The notes: generated from the sequence alone by a model not told the origin. DNA of 64,000 nt from Dechloromonas sp. A34 (GCF_026261605.1 NZ_CP102486.1:4693804-4757803); one strand, 5' to 3'. Shown: positions 37,812-47,292, counted from the first letter of the stretch. Made by a program: numbers and translations.

Positions 37812-38485
37812 TCGTTCCCGGCCCGGCCAAGCTGCTGCGCGGGCTGGCCCTGGCCGCCCTCGTCGTCGCCTGGGCCTGGTTCGCCCATCAGGGTAGCGCC
37901 GGCGCCGGCAATCCCGATTTTTCCGTCGCCCTGGCGACTGCCCCCGTTGCCGTCCTGTTCGTCATCCTGCTCTGGCGCGTCGGCAACCCGCTGGGGAGCG
38001 CGCTCGGCGGACTGGCCATGCTCGGCCTGCTCGCCTGGTCCTGGCCGGCACTGCGCCAGAACATCGCGCTGCTCTACTACATCCAGCATCTCGGCACCAA
38101 TCTGGCACTCGCCGCCTTGTTCGGCCACACCCTGTTCGGCAGACATGAGGCACTGGTCACCCAGTTCGCCCGGATGGCGCATGGCGGGGTCGTTTCCGCC
38201 GCCCAGGAACGCTACTCGCGACAAGTCACCATCGCCTGGAGCATTTTCTTCCTGGCCAATGCGGCCGTCTCGAGCGTGCTATTCTGGCTGGCCGCCCCCG
38301 CGGCCTGGTCGCTGTTCGCCAACGTCTTGAGCACACCGCTGGTCGCCGCCATGTTCGTGATCGAACACCTCTGTCGCAACCATTTCCTGCCACCGGAAGA
38401 CCGCTCGAGCGTCGCCGACACCATTCGCGGCTATCGCGCCGCGATGGCGGCACGGCGCCAGAATACGCAGGCCCGTCACCCATGA
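37808..38485 (+). CDS. COG4648-like inner-membrane protein of aryl-polyene clusters
   Basis: A 225-residue membrane protein (MIVPGPAKLLRGLALAALVV) with about six hydrophobic helices, including VALATAPVAVLFVILLW and LAGLGMLGLLAWSW-like segments, and a basic C-terminal tail. Proteins of this type are regular members of aryl-polyene and related clusters but have no assigned biochemical role; one may guess a role in anchoring the synthase or in membrane transfer. The start overlaps the ACP stop and the end overlaps the ligase start by four bases. Confidence 0.78.
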   Translation: MIVPGPAKLLRGLALAALVVAWAWFAHQGSAGAGNPDFSVALATAPVAVLFVILLWRVGNPLGSALGGLAMLGLLAWSWPALRQNIALLYYIQHLGTNLALAALFGHTLFGRHEALVTQFARMAHGGVVSAAQERYSRQVTIAWSIFFLANAAVSSVLFWLAAPAAWSLFANVLSTPLVAAMFVIEHLCRNHFLPPEDRSSVADTIRGYRAAMAARRQNTQARHP

Positions 38486-39825
38486 GCCGGATACCGCTCC
38501 TCGCCCACGCCAGCCTCGACGACAACCTGGCCTGGGGCCCGGCCGGCCCGGTCACGGTGCGCCGCTTTCTCGCCGAAGCCCAGCTGCTCGCCGAAAAGCT
38601 GCCGGCCGGGCACCATCTGCTGAATGTCTGCCAGGACCGCTATCGCTTCGCGGTCGGCTTCGCCGCCGGCCTGCTCAGCGACCGGATCAGCCTGCAACCG
38701 TCCTCGCAGACGGCCGAAACGCTGCGCAACATCCGTCAGCAGACCCCCGACGTCGTTTGCCTGTGTGATGGTGAATTCGACAGCCAGGACCTGCCGCGCC
38801 TCGACTATCCCGTTCTTTCCGCCGCCGATGTCGATGCCGTGCGCGCCATTCCGGACATCGCCGCCGACGCCATCGCGGCCTGCCTGTTCACCTCCGGCTC
38901 GACCGGCGCCCCGATGCCGCACTTCAAGCGCTGGGGCCAGCTGGCCGGCAGCGGCCAGGCTGAGGCGAAGAGGCTGGGCCTGGCCGAGCGACCGCACGTC
39001 ATCGTCGGTACCGTGCCGGTCCAGCACGCCTTCGGCTTCGAGTCGACTTTCCTGCTCGCCCTGCACGGGGGGGCCACATTCTGGTCCGGCAAGCCCTTCT
39101 ATCCGCAGGACATCGTCGCCGCCCTGAAGACCGTTCCGCAGCCCCGGCTGCTGGTCACCACGCCCTTTCATCTGGCCAACCTGCTGTCCGCCGAAATCGA
39201 ACTTCCCGCCGTCGACCTGGTGCTCTCGGCAACCGCGCCGCTATCGAACGAACTGGCGGCGCGCGCCGAAAGCCGCTTTCAGGCCCCGCTGCTCGAAATT
39301 TTCGGCAGCACCGAGACGCTGCAGATCGCCAGCCGCCGGCCGACCCACGGCGCCGCCTGGCACCTCTTGCCGGGCATCGAGCTGAAGCAGCAGGACGACC
39401 TGACCATCGCTTGCGGCGGTCATGTCGAAGCCGGTGTGACGCTATCCGACGCCATCGAACTGCTGCCCGACCACCACTTCCTGCTGCACGGGCGTCATGC
39501 CGACCTGGTCAACATCGCCGGCAAGCGGACCTCGATCGCCTATCTCAACCATCAGATCGCCGCCATCCCGGGAGTCATCGACGCTGCCTTCTTCCTGCCC
39601 GACGACACGATGCCCGACGGCGTAACCCGCCTCGCTGCCTTTGTCGTCGCCCCCGGCCTCGAGCGCCGGCAGTTGGTGGCCGAATTGCGCCGGCGCATCG
39701 ATCCCATCTTCCAGCCCCGGCCGCTGGTCTTTCTCGACCAACTGCCGCGCAACGCAGCCGGCAAGCTGCCGCGCGCCGAGCTGGCGGCGCTGCATGCCGC
39801 CCACACCACCCATGCCGGCAACTGA
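38482..39825 (+). CDS. AMP-dependent acyl-ACP ligase (ApeH-like)
   Basis: A 447-residue ANL-superfamily adenylating enzyme. The ATP loop ACLFTSGSTGAPMPHFKRW (about residue 135), the IFGSTET motif and the HGRHADLVNIAGKR hinge (about residue 333) are present, and the C-terminal RLAAFVVAPGL-to-NAAGKLPRAEL holds the late catalytic lysine region. It should activate the aryl acid (a hydroxybenzoate, judging from the chorismatase at 54.9 kb) and load it onto a carrier protein. It is shorter than typical acyl-CoA ligases, as is usual for aryl-polyene ligases. Confidence 0.85.
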   Translation: MSRIPLLAHASLDDNLAWGPAGPVTVRRFLAEAQLLAEKLPAGHHLLNVCQDRYRFAVGFAAGLLSDRISLQPSSQTAETLRNIRQQTPDVVCLCDGEFDSQDLPRLDYPVLSAADVDAVRAIPDIAADAIAACLFTSGSTGAPMPHFKRWGQLAGSGQAEAKRLGLAERPHVIVGTVPVQHAFGFESTFLLALHGGATFWSGKPFYPQDIVAALKTVPQPRLLVTTPFHLANLLSAEIELPAVDLVLSATAPLSNELAARAESRFQAPLLEIFGSTETLQIASRRPTHGAAWHLLPGIELKQQDDLTIACGGHVEAGVTLSDAIELLPDHHFLLHGRHADLVNIAGKRTSIAYLNHQIAAIPGVIDAAFFLPDDTMPDGVTRLAAFVVAPGLERRQLVAELRRRIDPIFQPRPLVFLDQLPRNAAGKLPRAELAALHAAHTTHAGN

Positions 39826-40117
39826 TTTCAGCTGGGTCGTTCCAGTCGATCATCCGGCCTTTGCCGGCCACTTTCCCGGCCAGCCCATCGTGCCCGGCGT
39901 CGTCCTGCTCGACCAGGCCATCCTGTTTGCCGAGCGCCTGCTCGACCGACCGCTGGCGCTGTGGCAGATCGGCAACGCCAAATTCTTCAGCCCGGTCGCT
40001 CCGGGCGAAACCCTCGTTTTCTCGCTGGAATGCAAAGCCAGCGGTGCGCTCGCCTTCCAGGTCCGCAGCCCCGACCGCGATGTCGCCAGCGGCAGCCTGA
40101 CGCCGCCGACACCATGA
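39812..40117 (+). CDS. Hotdog-fold dehydratase (ApeI/FabZ-like)
   Basis: A 101-residue single hotdog domain with the FabZ-type motif VDHPAFAGHFPGQPIVPGVVLLDQAI, whose histidine is catalytic in dehydratases. It probably removes water from 3-hydroxyacyl-ACP in polyene formation. I chose ATG 39812, which overlaps the ligase end by 14 bp, because the motif begins about twelve residues later. The stop overlaps the acyltransferase start by four bases. Confidence 0.82.
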   Translation: MPATDFSWVVPVDHPAFAGHFPGQPIVPGVVLLDQAILFAERLLDRPLALWQIGNAKFFSPVAPGETLVFSLECKASGALAFQVRSPDRDVASGSLTPPTP

Positions 40118-41025
40118 GCCAGCCCAAGCCGGCCGGCAGCGACTGGCTGCGGCAACAGGAAAAAAGCAATCTGGCCATCCTCAAGCTGATGGTCTGGATT
40201 TCGCTGACCTTCGGCCGCCGTTTGGGCCGCCTGGTGCTCTACGGCATCGCCGCCTATTACGTGCTGTTTGCCCCCCAGGCCCGGCGCTACAGCCGCGACT
40301 ACCTGCACCGCGCGCTCGGCCGCTGGGCCGAATGGTCGGACGGCTTCCGTCACGTCTTCAGTTTCGCGAGCACCATCCACGACCGCATCTACCTGCTCAA
40401 CGACCGTTTCAACCTGTTCGACATCGAGGTGATCGGTGCCGAGGAACTGCATGCCTCGCTCGACAAGCAGCCGGGCGCTCTGCTGATCGGCGCCCATCTC
40501 GGCAGTTTCGAAGTGCTGCGCGCCCTGGGCCGGGGCCGGGCCGGGCTCAAGGTGGCGATCCTGATGTACGAGGAAAACGCCCGCAAGATCAACGCCACGC
40601 TGGAGGCGATCAACCCCCAGGCCACCGAGGACATCATTCCGCTCGGCCGCATGGACTCGATGTTGCAGGCGCGCGACCGACTCGACCAGGGCTACCTGGT
40701 CGGCATGCTGGCCGACCGCAGCCTGGGCGGCGATGCCACCACCGAGTGCGACTTTCTCGGCGAGCCGGCTCCGTTCCCGGTCGGCCCCTTCCGCATGGCG
40801 GCGATGCTCCGCCGCCCCGTCTACTTCATGGCCGGGCTCTACCTCGGCGGCAACCGCTATCAGATCCATTTCGAGCCGCTCGCCGATTTTTCGGACACCC
40901 CGCGCGCCGAGCGCGAGGCGGCGATCAAGGCGGCCCAGCAGCATTACGCCGAGCGCCTGAGCCATTTTTGCCGTCTGGCCCCCTACAATTGGTTCAACTT
41001 CTTCGATTTCTGGCAGAAAAAATGA
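40114..41025 (+). CDS. LpxL-like lysophospholipid acyltransferase
   Basis: A 303-residue inner-membrane acyltransferase of the lipid A acyltransferase/LpxL-HtrB type. It shows one N-terminal hydrophobic helix, GALLIGAHLGSFEVLRAL (HxxxxE/D-like catalytic motif), ILMYEENARKINATLE, and GMLADRSLGGDATTECDFLG. In aryl-polyene clusters enzymes of this type are thought to attach the polyene or a fatty acyl chain to a lipid anchor destined for the outer membrane. The start overlaps the dehydratase stop. Confidence 0.85.
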   Translation: MSQPKPAGSDWLRQQEKSNLAILKLMVWISLTFGRRLGRLVLYGIAAYYVLFAPQARRYSRDYLHRALGRWAEWSDGFRHVFSFASTIHDRIYLLNDRFNLFDIEVIGAEELHASLDKQPGALLIGAHLGSFEVLRALGRGRAGLKVAILMYEENARKINATLEAINPQATEDIIPLGRMDSMLQARDRLDQGYLVGMLADRSLGGDATTECDFLGEPAPFPVGPFRMAAMLRRPVYFMAGLYLGGNRYQIHFEPLADFSDTPRAEREAAIKAAQQHYAERLSHFCRLAPYNWFNFFDFWQKK

Positions 41026-41591
41026 TCAGACAATTTGTAGCCGGACTGCTGGCGGCCGCGCTCGCCTTTCCCGCCCTTGCCGCCTTCGATGTCGGCCAGT
41101 TGATGGACGATCTGGCCCGCCACAAGGGTGGCAAGGCCCGTTTCGTCGAAAAGAAGTACATCTCGCTGCTCGACAAGCCGGTCGTGTCGACCGGCGAAAT
41201 GTCCTATACCGCTCCCGATCGCCTGGAAAAACGGACCCTGACCCCGAAACCGGAAATCCTGCTGCTCGACAAGGATCTGCTCAGCATCGAACGCGAAAAG
41301 CAGAAGTTGTCGATCAATCTGAGCAACCAGCCCGAGGCGCTGGCTTTCATCGACAGCATCCGGGGCACGCTGACCGGCAATCGGGCGGCGCTCGAGAAGA
41401 ATTACTACCTGCATCTGGCGGGAACCCATGAGAAGTGGGTACTCACCCTGTTACCCAGCGAACAGAAAATCGCCGCTCTCGTCCAGCGCATCACGGTCAG
41501 CGGCAGCAAGAACCAGATTCGCAGCATTGAATACCTGCAAGCCGACGGTGATCGCTCGGTGATGAGCATCGAGCCGATCGACGGCAAATGA
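41022..41591 (+). CDS. LolA-like outer-membrane carrier protein
   Basis: A 189-residue periplasmic protein with a signal peptide (MIRQFVAGLLAAALAFPALA) and a LolA-type half-barrel (FDVGQLMDDLARHKGGKARFVEKKYISLLDKPV). LolA-like proteins are standard in aryl-polyene and xanthomonadin clusters and are inferred to carry the lipidated polyene across the periplasm together with the MMPL exporter. Its start overlaps the acyltransferase stop, and its stop overlaps the exporter start by four bases. Confidence 0.85.
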   Translation: MIRQFVAGLLAAALAFPALAAFDVGQLMDDLARHKGGKARFVEKKYISLLDKPVVSTGEMSYTAPDRLEKRTLTPKPEILLLDKDLLSIEREKQKLSINLSNQPEALAFIDSIRGTLTGNRAALEKNYYLHLAGTHEKWVLTLLPSEQKIAALVQRITVSGSKNQIRSIEYLQADGDRSVMSIEPIDGK

Positions 41592-43915
41592 ACGCCCCGG
41601 CCATCCGTACCTTCCTGCTCTGGCTGCTAGCCATGCTGGCCGGGGCGGCGATCGTCTGGAACAGTCGCTTCACGGCCGACATGTCCTTCTTCCTGCCCAG
41701 TCGCCCGACCGCCGAACAGCAGGTTCTGGTCGATCATCTGAAGGAAGGCGCCGTCGCACGCCTGCTGATGCTGGGCATCGAAGGTGGCGACGAGCAACAG
41801 CGCGCCGCGCTGTCCCGCCAGTTGCGCGCTCGCCTGGCCAAAATGCCCGAATTCGTTATGGTGCAGAACGGCGAGGCCGGCACCCAGGATGCCGACCGCA
41901 ATTTCCTGGTTCAGCACCGCTATCTGCTGAGCCCGGCGGTGACGCCGGAACGTTTCAACATCGATGGTCTGCGCACGGCCATCGCCGACAGCATCGACCG
42001 CCTCGCCTCGCCGGCCGGGATGATGCTCAAGCCCTTGCTGGCCCGCGATCCGACCGGTGAGCTGGTCGAATTGCTGAGCCGGGTCGACGCCGGCGGCCAG
42101 CCGAACAGCCGACTGGGCGTCTGGGTCTCACGTGATGGCGAGCGCGCCATGTTGCTCGTCCAGACCCGGGCCCTGGGTTCCGATACCGACGGCCAGGAGG
42201 CGGCGATTGCCGCGCTCCGCGCCCAGTTTGCCGAGAGTACTCGAGAGGCCGGCATTGGCGACGCCCGCTTGCAACTCTCCGGCCCCGGCCTGTTCGCGGT
42301 CAATTCGCGAGCGACGATCAAGGACGAGGTCAGTCGCCTGTCGCTGATCAGTTCGCTGGCCATCACCTGTTTGCTGTTCTTCGTCTATCGCTCCTTCGGC
42401 CTGTTGGCGCTCGGCCTGCTGCCGGCGCTGTCCGGCGCCCTGGCCGCCGTGGTCGCCGTCAGCCTGGTTTTCGGCACGGTATTCGGGATTACGGTCGGTT
42501 TCGGCTCGGCCTTGATCGGCGAAGCCGTCGATTACTCGATCTATTACTTCGTGCAGTCCGGCCGCCTCGGCGTGGACGCCTGGCGCGCCCGCTTCTGGCC
42601 GACCATCCGGCTCGGCGTCCTGACCTCGATCGCCGGTTTCGGCGCCTTGGTCTTCTCCGGTTTTCCGGGACTCGCCCAACTCGGCCTCTATGCCCTGGCC
42701 GGTGTCCTGACTGCCGCGCTCGCCACCCGCTTCGTGTTGCCGCAGCTCAGTGCCGGCCGGATCCGGCCGCGCGATCTGACGCCGCTCGGCAAGAGCGTGC
42801 AGCGCGCCATCGCGGCCATGGGGTCTCTGCGCTGGCCGGCCCTGTTGCTGGCCGGGGCCGCCGCCATAGTGCTCTATGTCGATCGTGGCGAGCTGTGGAA
42901 CCCGGAGCTGTCGGCCCTGAGTTCGGTCAGCCAGGCCGATCAGGCGCTGGACCTGGCCTTGCGCGCCGATATTGGCGCTCCGGATTCGCGCTATCTGGTG
43001 GTCATCGGCGCGCCCGATCGCGAAGCGGCCTTGCTGGCGGCCGAAAAAATCGGACAACAGCTCGATCAACTGGTCTCCAGCGGCGACCTCGGCGGCTACG
43101 AAAGCCCGGCCCGTTTCCTGCCCAGCCAGAGTACCCAGGTCACCCGCCGCAGCAGCCTGCCGGCTGCCGAAGAATTACGCTCGCGCTTGCAGGCGGCGCA
43201 ACTCGGTTCGCCGCTCGCCGCCGCCAAACTCGAGCCCTTCCTGACCGATGTCGAAGCGGCTCGCCGCTTGCCGGCGATCGATCGCCAAGCCCTGAACGGA
43301 ACCGGTCTGGCCTTGGCGGTCGATTCGCTGCTCCTCGAGCATGCCAGCGGCTGGAGTGTCTTGCTGCCACTGCGCCCGGGCGAAAAAGCCATCGATCCGG
43401 CGGCGGTCCGCTCTGTGCTGACCGGTTCCAACGCCTTGTTCATCGACATGAAAACCGAGTTCGACAAGCTCTACAACGACTATCTGCACGAGGCCATGCT
43501 GTTATCGCTGGCCGGCTTCCTTGCCATCGTCGTGCTGCTTGCCGTCGCCCTGCGTTCGGCCCGCCGCCTGGCCGCCGTCCTGCTGCCCCTGATCCTTGCC
43601 GTGCTGATCGTCATCGCCGGCCTGCACCTGGCCGGCGAACATCTGCACCTGCTGCACCTGATCGGCATGCTGTTAATCGTCGCCGCCGGCTCCAACTATG
43701 CGCTGTTTCTCAACCAGGGCGCCGATGACGAGCAAGCCGACCCGGAAACCCTGGCCTCGATGCTGATTGCAACCCTGACCACGGCCATCGGCTTCGGCAC
43801 GCTGGCCCTGTCGGAAGTCGCGGTACTGCATGCCGTAGGCGTCACCGTCGGGCCGGGTGCCGTTCTGGCGCTGCTGCTCTCGGCGATTTTCGTTCCCCGG
43901 GCAACGGCACGATGA
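41588..43915 (+). CDS. MMPL/RND-family exporter
   Basis: A 775-residue transporter with two repeats, each beginning with one helix and a large periplasmic loop followed by five helices. The first helix (about 8-27) and the clusters at about 250-400 and 640-775 are hydrophobic. SALIGEAVDYSIYYFVQSGR and GMLLIVAAGSNYALFLNQG are the paired GxxxD/N-Y segments expected in MMPL proton-coupled exporters. It is the likely inner-membrane exporter of the polyene lipid, working with the LolA-like protein encoded immediately upstream. Confidence 0.88.
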   Translation: MNAPAIRTFLLWLLAMLAGAAIVWNSRFTADMSFFLPSRPTAEQQVLVDHLKEGAVARLLMLGIEGGDEQQRAALSRQLRARLAKMPEFVMVQNGEAGTQDADRNFLVQHRYLLSPAVTPERFNIDGLRTAIADSIDRLASPAGMMLKPLLARDPTGELVELLSRVDAGGQPNSRLGVWVSRDGERAMLLVQTRALGSDTDGQEAAIAALRAQFAESTREAGIGDARLQLSGPGLFAVNSRATIKDEVSRLSLISSLAITCLLFFVYRSFGLLALGLLPALSGALAAVVAVSLVFGTVFGITVGFGSALIGEAVDYSIYYFVQSGRLGVDAWRARFWPTIRLGVLTSIAGFGALVFSGFPGLAQLGLYALAGVLTAALATRFVLPQLSAGRIRPRDLTPLGKSVQRAIAAMGSLRWPALLLAGAAAIVLYVDRGELWNPELSALSSVSQADQALDLALRADIGAPDSRYLVVIGAPDREAALLAAEKIGQQLDQLVSSGDLGGYESPARFLPSQSTQVTRRSSLPAAEELRSRLQAAQLGSPLAAAKLEPFLTDVEAARRLPAIDRQALNGTGLALAVDSLLLEHASGWSVLLPLRPGEKAIDPAAVRSVLTGSNALFIDMKTEFDKLYNDYLHEAMLLSLAGFLAIVVLLAVALRSARRLAAVLLPLILAVLIVIAGLHLAGEHLHLLHLIGMLLIVAAGSNYALFLNQGADDEQADPETLASMLIATLTTAIGFGTLALSEVAVLHAVGVTVGPGAVLALLLSAIFVPRATAR

Positions 43916-44559
43916 GCCAGCCCCTGCATACCCTCCGCCAGACGGTCGGCGCCCCGAGCCTGATGGTGCTGCTGCCCGGTGCCTACATGACGGCAGCCGA
44001 TTTCGAACAGGCCGGATTCTTTACAGCAGTCGCCAAACGCCGGCTGGCGCTTGATCTGGTCGCGGTCGACCTCGATCTCGAGGCAATCTCCGGCGGCACG
44101 GCGCTACCCGCCGTACAAGCCGAAATCATCGCGCCAGCCCGCCGTCAGGGGTACCAAAAAATCTGGCTGGGCGGCATATCGCTCGGCGGCCTGCTCAGTC
44201 TCTGCCACAACGCCGATACGCCGGGCAGCGTCGATGGCCTGTGCCTGCTTGCCCCTTATCCGGGCAGCCGGCTGACCACCAATGCCATCGCCCGGGCCGG
44301 GGGCCTGGAGCAATGGCAGCCAACGCCGGAAGAGCTGAGCGATCCGGAATTTCGCATGTGGCGCTGGCTGCAGGCCCCACCGGCCGATTTTCCCGCCTTC
44401 GTCGGTTATGGCAGCGACGACCGTTTCGCCGCCGGCATGAAACAGATTGCCGCCTGCTTTCCAGCTACGGCCGGCCTTGCCATTCCCGGAGGCCACGACT
44501 GGCCGGTCTGGCAAGTTTTGTGGGAACATTTTCTCGATAGTGGACTCCTTCTCCGCTGA
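43912..44559 (+). CDS. Alpha/beta hydrolase or thioesterase of the polyene cluster
   Basis: A 215-residue alpha/beta hydrolase. The nucleophile elbow is WLGGISLGGLLSL (serine near residue 88), an acid lies in VGYGSDDRFA and the catalytic histidine in IPGGHDWPVW. Release of the polyene from its carrier, or ester turnover, is a reasonable guess; the substrate is not readable. It overlaps the exporter stop by four bases and ends 5 bp before the deacetylase gene. Confidence 0.75.
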   Translation: MSQPLHTLRQTVGAPSLMVLLPGAYMTAADFEQAGFFTAVAKRRLALDLVAVDLDLEAISGGTALPAVQAEIIAPARRQGYQKIWLGGISLGGLLSLCHNADTPGSVDGLCLLAPYPGSRLTTNAIARAGGLEQWQPTPEELSDPEFRMWRWLQAPPADFPAFVGYGSDDRFAAGMKQIAACFPATAGLAIPGGHDWPVWQVLWEHFLDSGLLLR

Positions 44560-44564
44560 CGCCC

Positions 44565-45365
44565 ATGCCGCCACCCTGGAAACCGACCCCCACCGTCCAG
44601 CTCACGATTGCCACCCATGCGGCGGCTACCCTCAGCTTGTTCGCCGCACCCGCCACCTGGCCCTGGGCGCTCGGTGCGGTGGTGCTCAACCAGCTGGTCC
44701 TGACCGGGGCCGGCATGTTGCCGCGCACTACGCTGCTCGGCCCCAACCTCAACCGTCTGCCCGGCGCCGCCGTCGAGCGCCGCGAAATCGCCCTGACCAT
44801 CGACGATGGCCCCGACCCCGAAGTCACGCCGCGCGTCCTCGACCTGCTCGACGCCGCCGCGGCCAAGGCCAGTTTTTTCTGCATCGGACGACGCGCCCGT
44901 CAGTACCCGGCGCTGTGCCGGGAAATCGTCGCCCGTGGCCACAGCGTCGAAAACCATGGAGACGCGCACGCCCTGGCCTTCGCCACCTTCGGGCCGCGAC
45001 GCATGCACGCCGACATTGCCGCCGCCCAGGCCTGCCTGGCCGACATCACCGGCCAGGCGCCGCGCTTCTTCCGGCCGACGGCCGGTCTGCGCAACCCCTT
45101 TCTCGACCCGGTGCTGACCCTGCTCGAACTGCGCCTCGCCTCCTGGACACGGCGCGCCTACGACACCCGCAACGGCGATCCACAGCGCGTCTTCGAACGG
45201 CTGAGCGACGGCCTGGCAGCCGGCGACATCCTGCTGCTTCATGACGGCAATGCTGCCCGCACCAGCGCCGGCGAACCGGTTATCCTCGCCGTGCTGCCCA
45301 GGCTGCTGCAAACCATGGCCGATTCCCGACTAACTCCTGTCACCCTGACCGCCGCCTCGCCATGA
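44565..45365 (+). CDS. Polysaccharide deacetylase family protein
   Basis: A 266-residue NodB-type deacetylase. After a hydrophobic N-terminal segment (about 14-50, a likely membrane anchor), the catalytic motif EIALTIDDGPDPEVTPR begins at about residue 73. It is followed by HSVENHGDAHA (zinc histidines) and QAPRFFRPTAGLRNP. This is unusual cargo for an aryl-polyene operon and suggests that the product or its anchor contains an N-acetyl or O-acetyl sugar. Confidence 0.82.
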   Translation: MPPPWKPTPTVQLTIATHAAATLSLFAAPATWPWALGAVVLNQLVLTGAGMLPRTTLLGPNLNRLPGAAVERREIALTIDDGPDPEVTPRVLDLLDAAAAKASFFCIGRRARQYPALCREIVARGHSVENHGDAHALAFATFGPRRMHADIAAAQACLADITGQAPRFFRPTAGLRNPFLDPVLTLLELRLASWTRRAYDTRNGDPQRVFERLSDGLAAGDILLLHDGNAARTSAGEPVILAVLPRLLQTMADSRLTPVTLTAASP

Positions 45366-46084
45366 CCTCCCGTTTCCTGCAAATCCTGCTCGACGACGCC
45401 AGCCGTCCCTTCCGTTCCGGTGGCCATTTCGCCTATCACTACGCCCGCGGCAAACTCTCTTCCGACTGCATCTTCCGCCAGCTCCTCAAGCGCGGCATCT
45501 TTCCCGCCGAGGCCCGTTTTCTCGACCTCGGCTGTGGCCAGGGCAGTCTGTTCGGCTGGCTGCTCGCCGCCCGCAATCTGTTCGACAAGGGCCACTGGCC
45601 GAGCGACTGGGCCGAACCGCCGAAACCGCTCAGTCTGCGCGGCTTCGAACTGATGCAGAAGGACGTCGACCGCGCGACCCGGGCTTTCGGCGCCAACCAC
45701 CCGGTCGTCGATATCCGCCAGGGCGACATGTGCAAGGTCGATTTCGGCCAAGCCGATGTCGTCACCATCCTCGACGCCCTGCACTACGTCGATCACGGCC
45801 ACCAGAAGGACGTCCTCAAGCGCATTCGCGCCGCCCTGCCACCCGGCGGCCTGTTCCTGACCCGGGTCGGCGATGCCGGGGCCGGCCTGCCGTACCACAT
45901 CTGCAACTGGGTCGATCACGCCGTGACCTTCGTCCGCGGCCACCGCCTGCCGACCCTTTATTGCCGCCAGTTGGCGGAATGGATCGACGTCCTGAAGAAC
46001 GTCGGCTTCCAGGTCGAAACCATGCCAATGAGCGAAGGCAAGCCTTTCGCCAACATCATGCTGATCTGCCGGGTGCCGGGCTGA
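45362..46084 (+). CDS. SAM-dependent methyltransferase of the polyene cluster
   Basis: A 240-residue class I methyltransferase; the SAM-binding loop FLDLGCGQGSLFGWLL is near residue 55, followed by VVTILDALHYVDHG, the expected post-II motif. Methylation of the aryl head (ring or phenolic oxygen) is the usual role in aryl-polyene clusters. The start overlaps the deacetylase stop by four bases. Confidence 0.85.
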   Translation: MTSRFLQILLDDASRPFRSGGHFAYHYARGKLSSDCIFRQLLKRGIFPAEARFLDLGCGQGSLFGWLLAARNLFDKGHWPSDWAEPPKPLSLRGFELMQKDVDRATRAFGANHPVVDIRQGDMCKVDFGQADVVTILDALHYVDHGHQKDVLKRIRAALPPGGLFLTRVGDAGAGLPYHICNWVDHAVTFVRGHRLPTLYCRQLAEWIDVLKNVGFQVETMPMSEGKPFANIMLICRVPG

Positions 46085-46092
46085 AGCCTGGA

Positions 46093-47277
46093 TTGAGGCG
46101 CCGGCTCGGCGCCGCGACAATTTTCGTCGGCCTATTGCTGCTCAATGGCTGCACGACGACGAGCCTGCCGCTGCCGGTCGACAACCCGCCACTGCCGCCC
46201 GATATCGCCCCCAGCCAGGTGCCGGCGCCAGTTGCCGCACCGCTCCGCAGTGACCAGGAGCGGCGGGTGCTGATTGCCCGCCTGATCGCCCCGACGGTCC
46301 GGGATCGCGAAGCCTGGGCCGGCGATCTGCATGCCGCCTTCAGCCGGCTCGGTATCCCCCACGCCCCTGAAATCTATTGCGCGGCGATTGCCGTCATCGA
46401 GCAGGAATCGAACTTCCAGGCCGACCCCGTGGTTCCCGGCTTGCCCGCCATCGCCTGGAAAGGTCTGGAAGAGCGCGGCAAGAAATACGGCATTCCGAAG
46501 CTGCTGATCAAGACCGCGATGCTGAAGACCTCGCCGGATGGTCGCAGCTACCGCCAGCGCATCGATGCCTTGAAGACCGAGAAGCAGCTCAATGCCCTCT
46601 ATGCCGACATGATTGCCGAGGTGCCGGCCGGAAAACAGTTGCTCGGCGGCTACAACCCGGTACGCACCGGCGGCCCGATGCAGGTCAGCATCGAATTCGC
46701 CGAGCAGTTCGCCCGCACCCGACCCTATCCCTATCCGCACAAGGGCGACATCCGCGACGAGGTGTTCAGCCGGCGCGGCGGGCTCTACTTCGGCAGCGCT
46801 ATCCTGCTCGACTACCCGGCGCCCTACGACAACGTCCTCTACCGCTTTGCCGACTTCAACGCCGGCCGCTACAGCAGCCGCAACGCCGCCTTCCAGAGCG
46901 CCCTGGGTCGCCTCGCCGGCAAACCGCTGAGCCTCGACGGCGACCTCTTGCGCTACGACAGGGGACAGGCGACGGCAGCGCCGAGTGGCGTCGAACTTGC
47001 CGCCCGCAGCCTGGCCGGCAAATTGCAGATGCGTCCCGCCGAAATCCGGCGCGATCTGTTGCTTGAAAAGGCCGCCCAATTCAGCCACAGCCCGCTGTTC
47101 AACCGGGTCTTCAAGCTCGCTGAGCAACAGGCCGGCCGGCCCTTGCCACGGCAGGCGATGCCGCAGATCGACCTGAAGAGCCCGAAGATCACCCGCCAGC
47201 TGACCACCGAATGGTTCGCCCGCCGCGTCGATGGGCGCTACCGGACCTGCCTGGGACGGATCGAAGCCTCCCTTTAG
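46093..47277 (+). CDS. DUF1615 lipoprotein
   Basis: A 394-residue protein starting at TTG 46093. The N-terminus MRRRLGAATIFVGLLLLNGC is a lipoprotein signal with the lipobox LLNGC, so it should be anchored to a membrane facing the periplasm. The rest matches the DUF1615 family (AIAVIEQESNFQADP is the conserved lysozyme-like-looking helix, then YNPVRTGGPMQVSIEFAEQ). The role is unknown; the QES helix resembles that of lytic transglycosylases. A CTG at 46081 overlapping the methyltransferase stop is an alternative start. Confidence 0.8.
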   Translation: MRRRLGAATIFVGLLLLNGCTTTSLPLPVDNPPLPPDIAPSQVPAPVAAPLRSDQERRVLIARLIAPTVRDREAWAGDLHAAFSRLGIPHAPEIYCAAIAVIEQESNFQADPVVPGLPAIAWKGLEERGKKYGIPKLLIKTAMLKTSPDGRSYRQRIDALKTEKQLNALYADMIAEVPAGKQLLGGYNPVRTGGPMQVSIEFAEQFARTRPYPYPHKGDIRDEVFSRRGGLYFGSAILLDYPAPYDNVLYRFADFNAGRYSSRNAAFQSALGRLAGKPLSLDGDLLRYDRGQATAAPSGVELAARSLAGKLQMRPAEIRRDLLLEKAAQFSHSPLFNRVFKLAEQQAGRPLPRQAMPQIDLKSPKITRQLTTEWFARRVDGRYRTCLGRIEASL

Positions 47278-47292
47278 CCGCCGGCGTCCGGT

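Noticed and set aside
42129..42134. CACGTG sites at 42129, 60607 and 63797 as further parS candidates
   Set aside because: Flanks do not match the parS arms (GTTnCACGTGAAAC) well enough.
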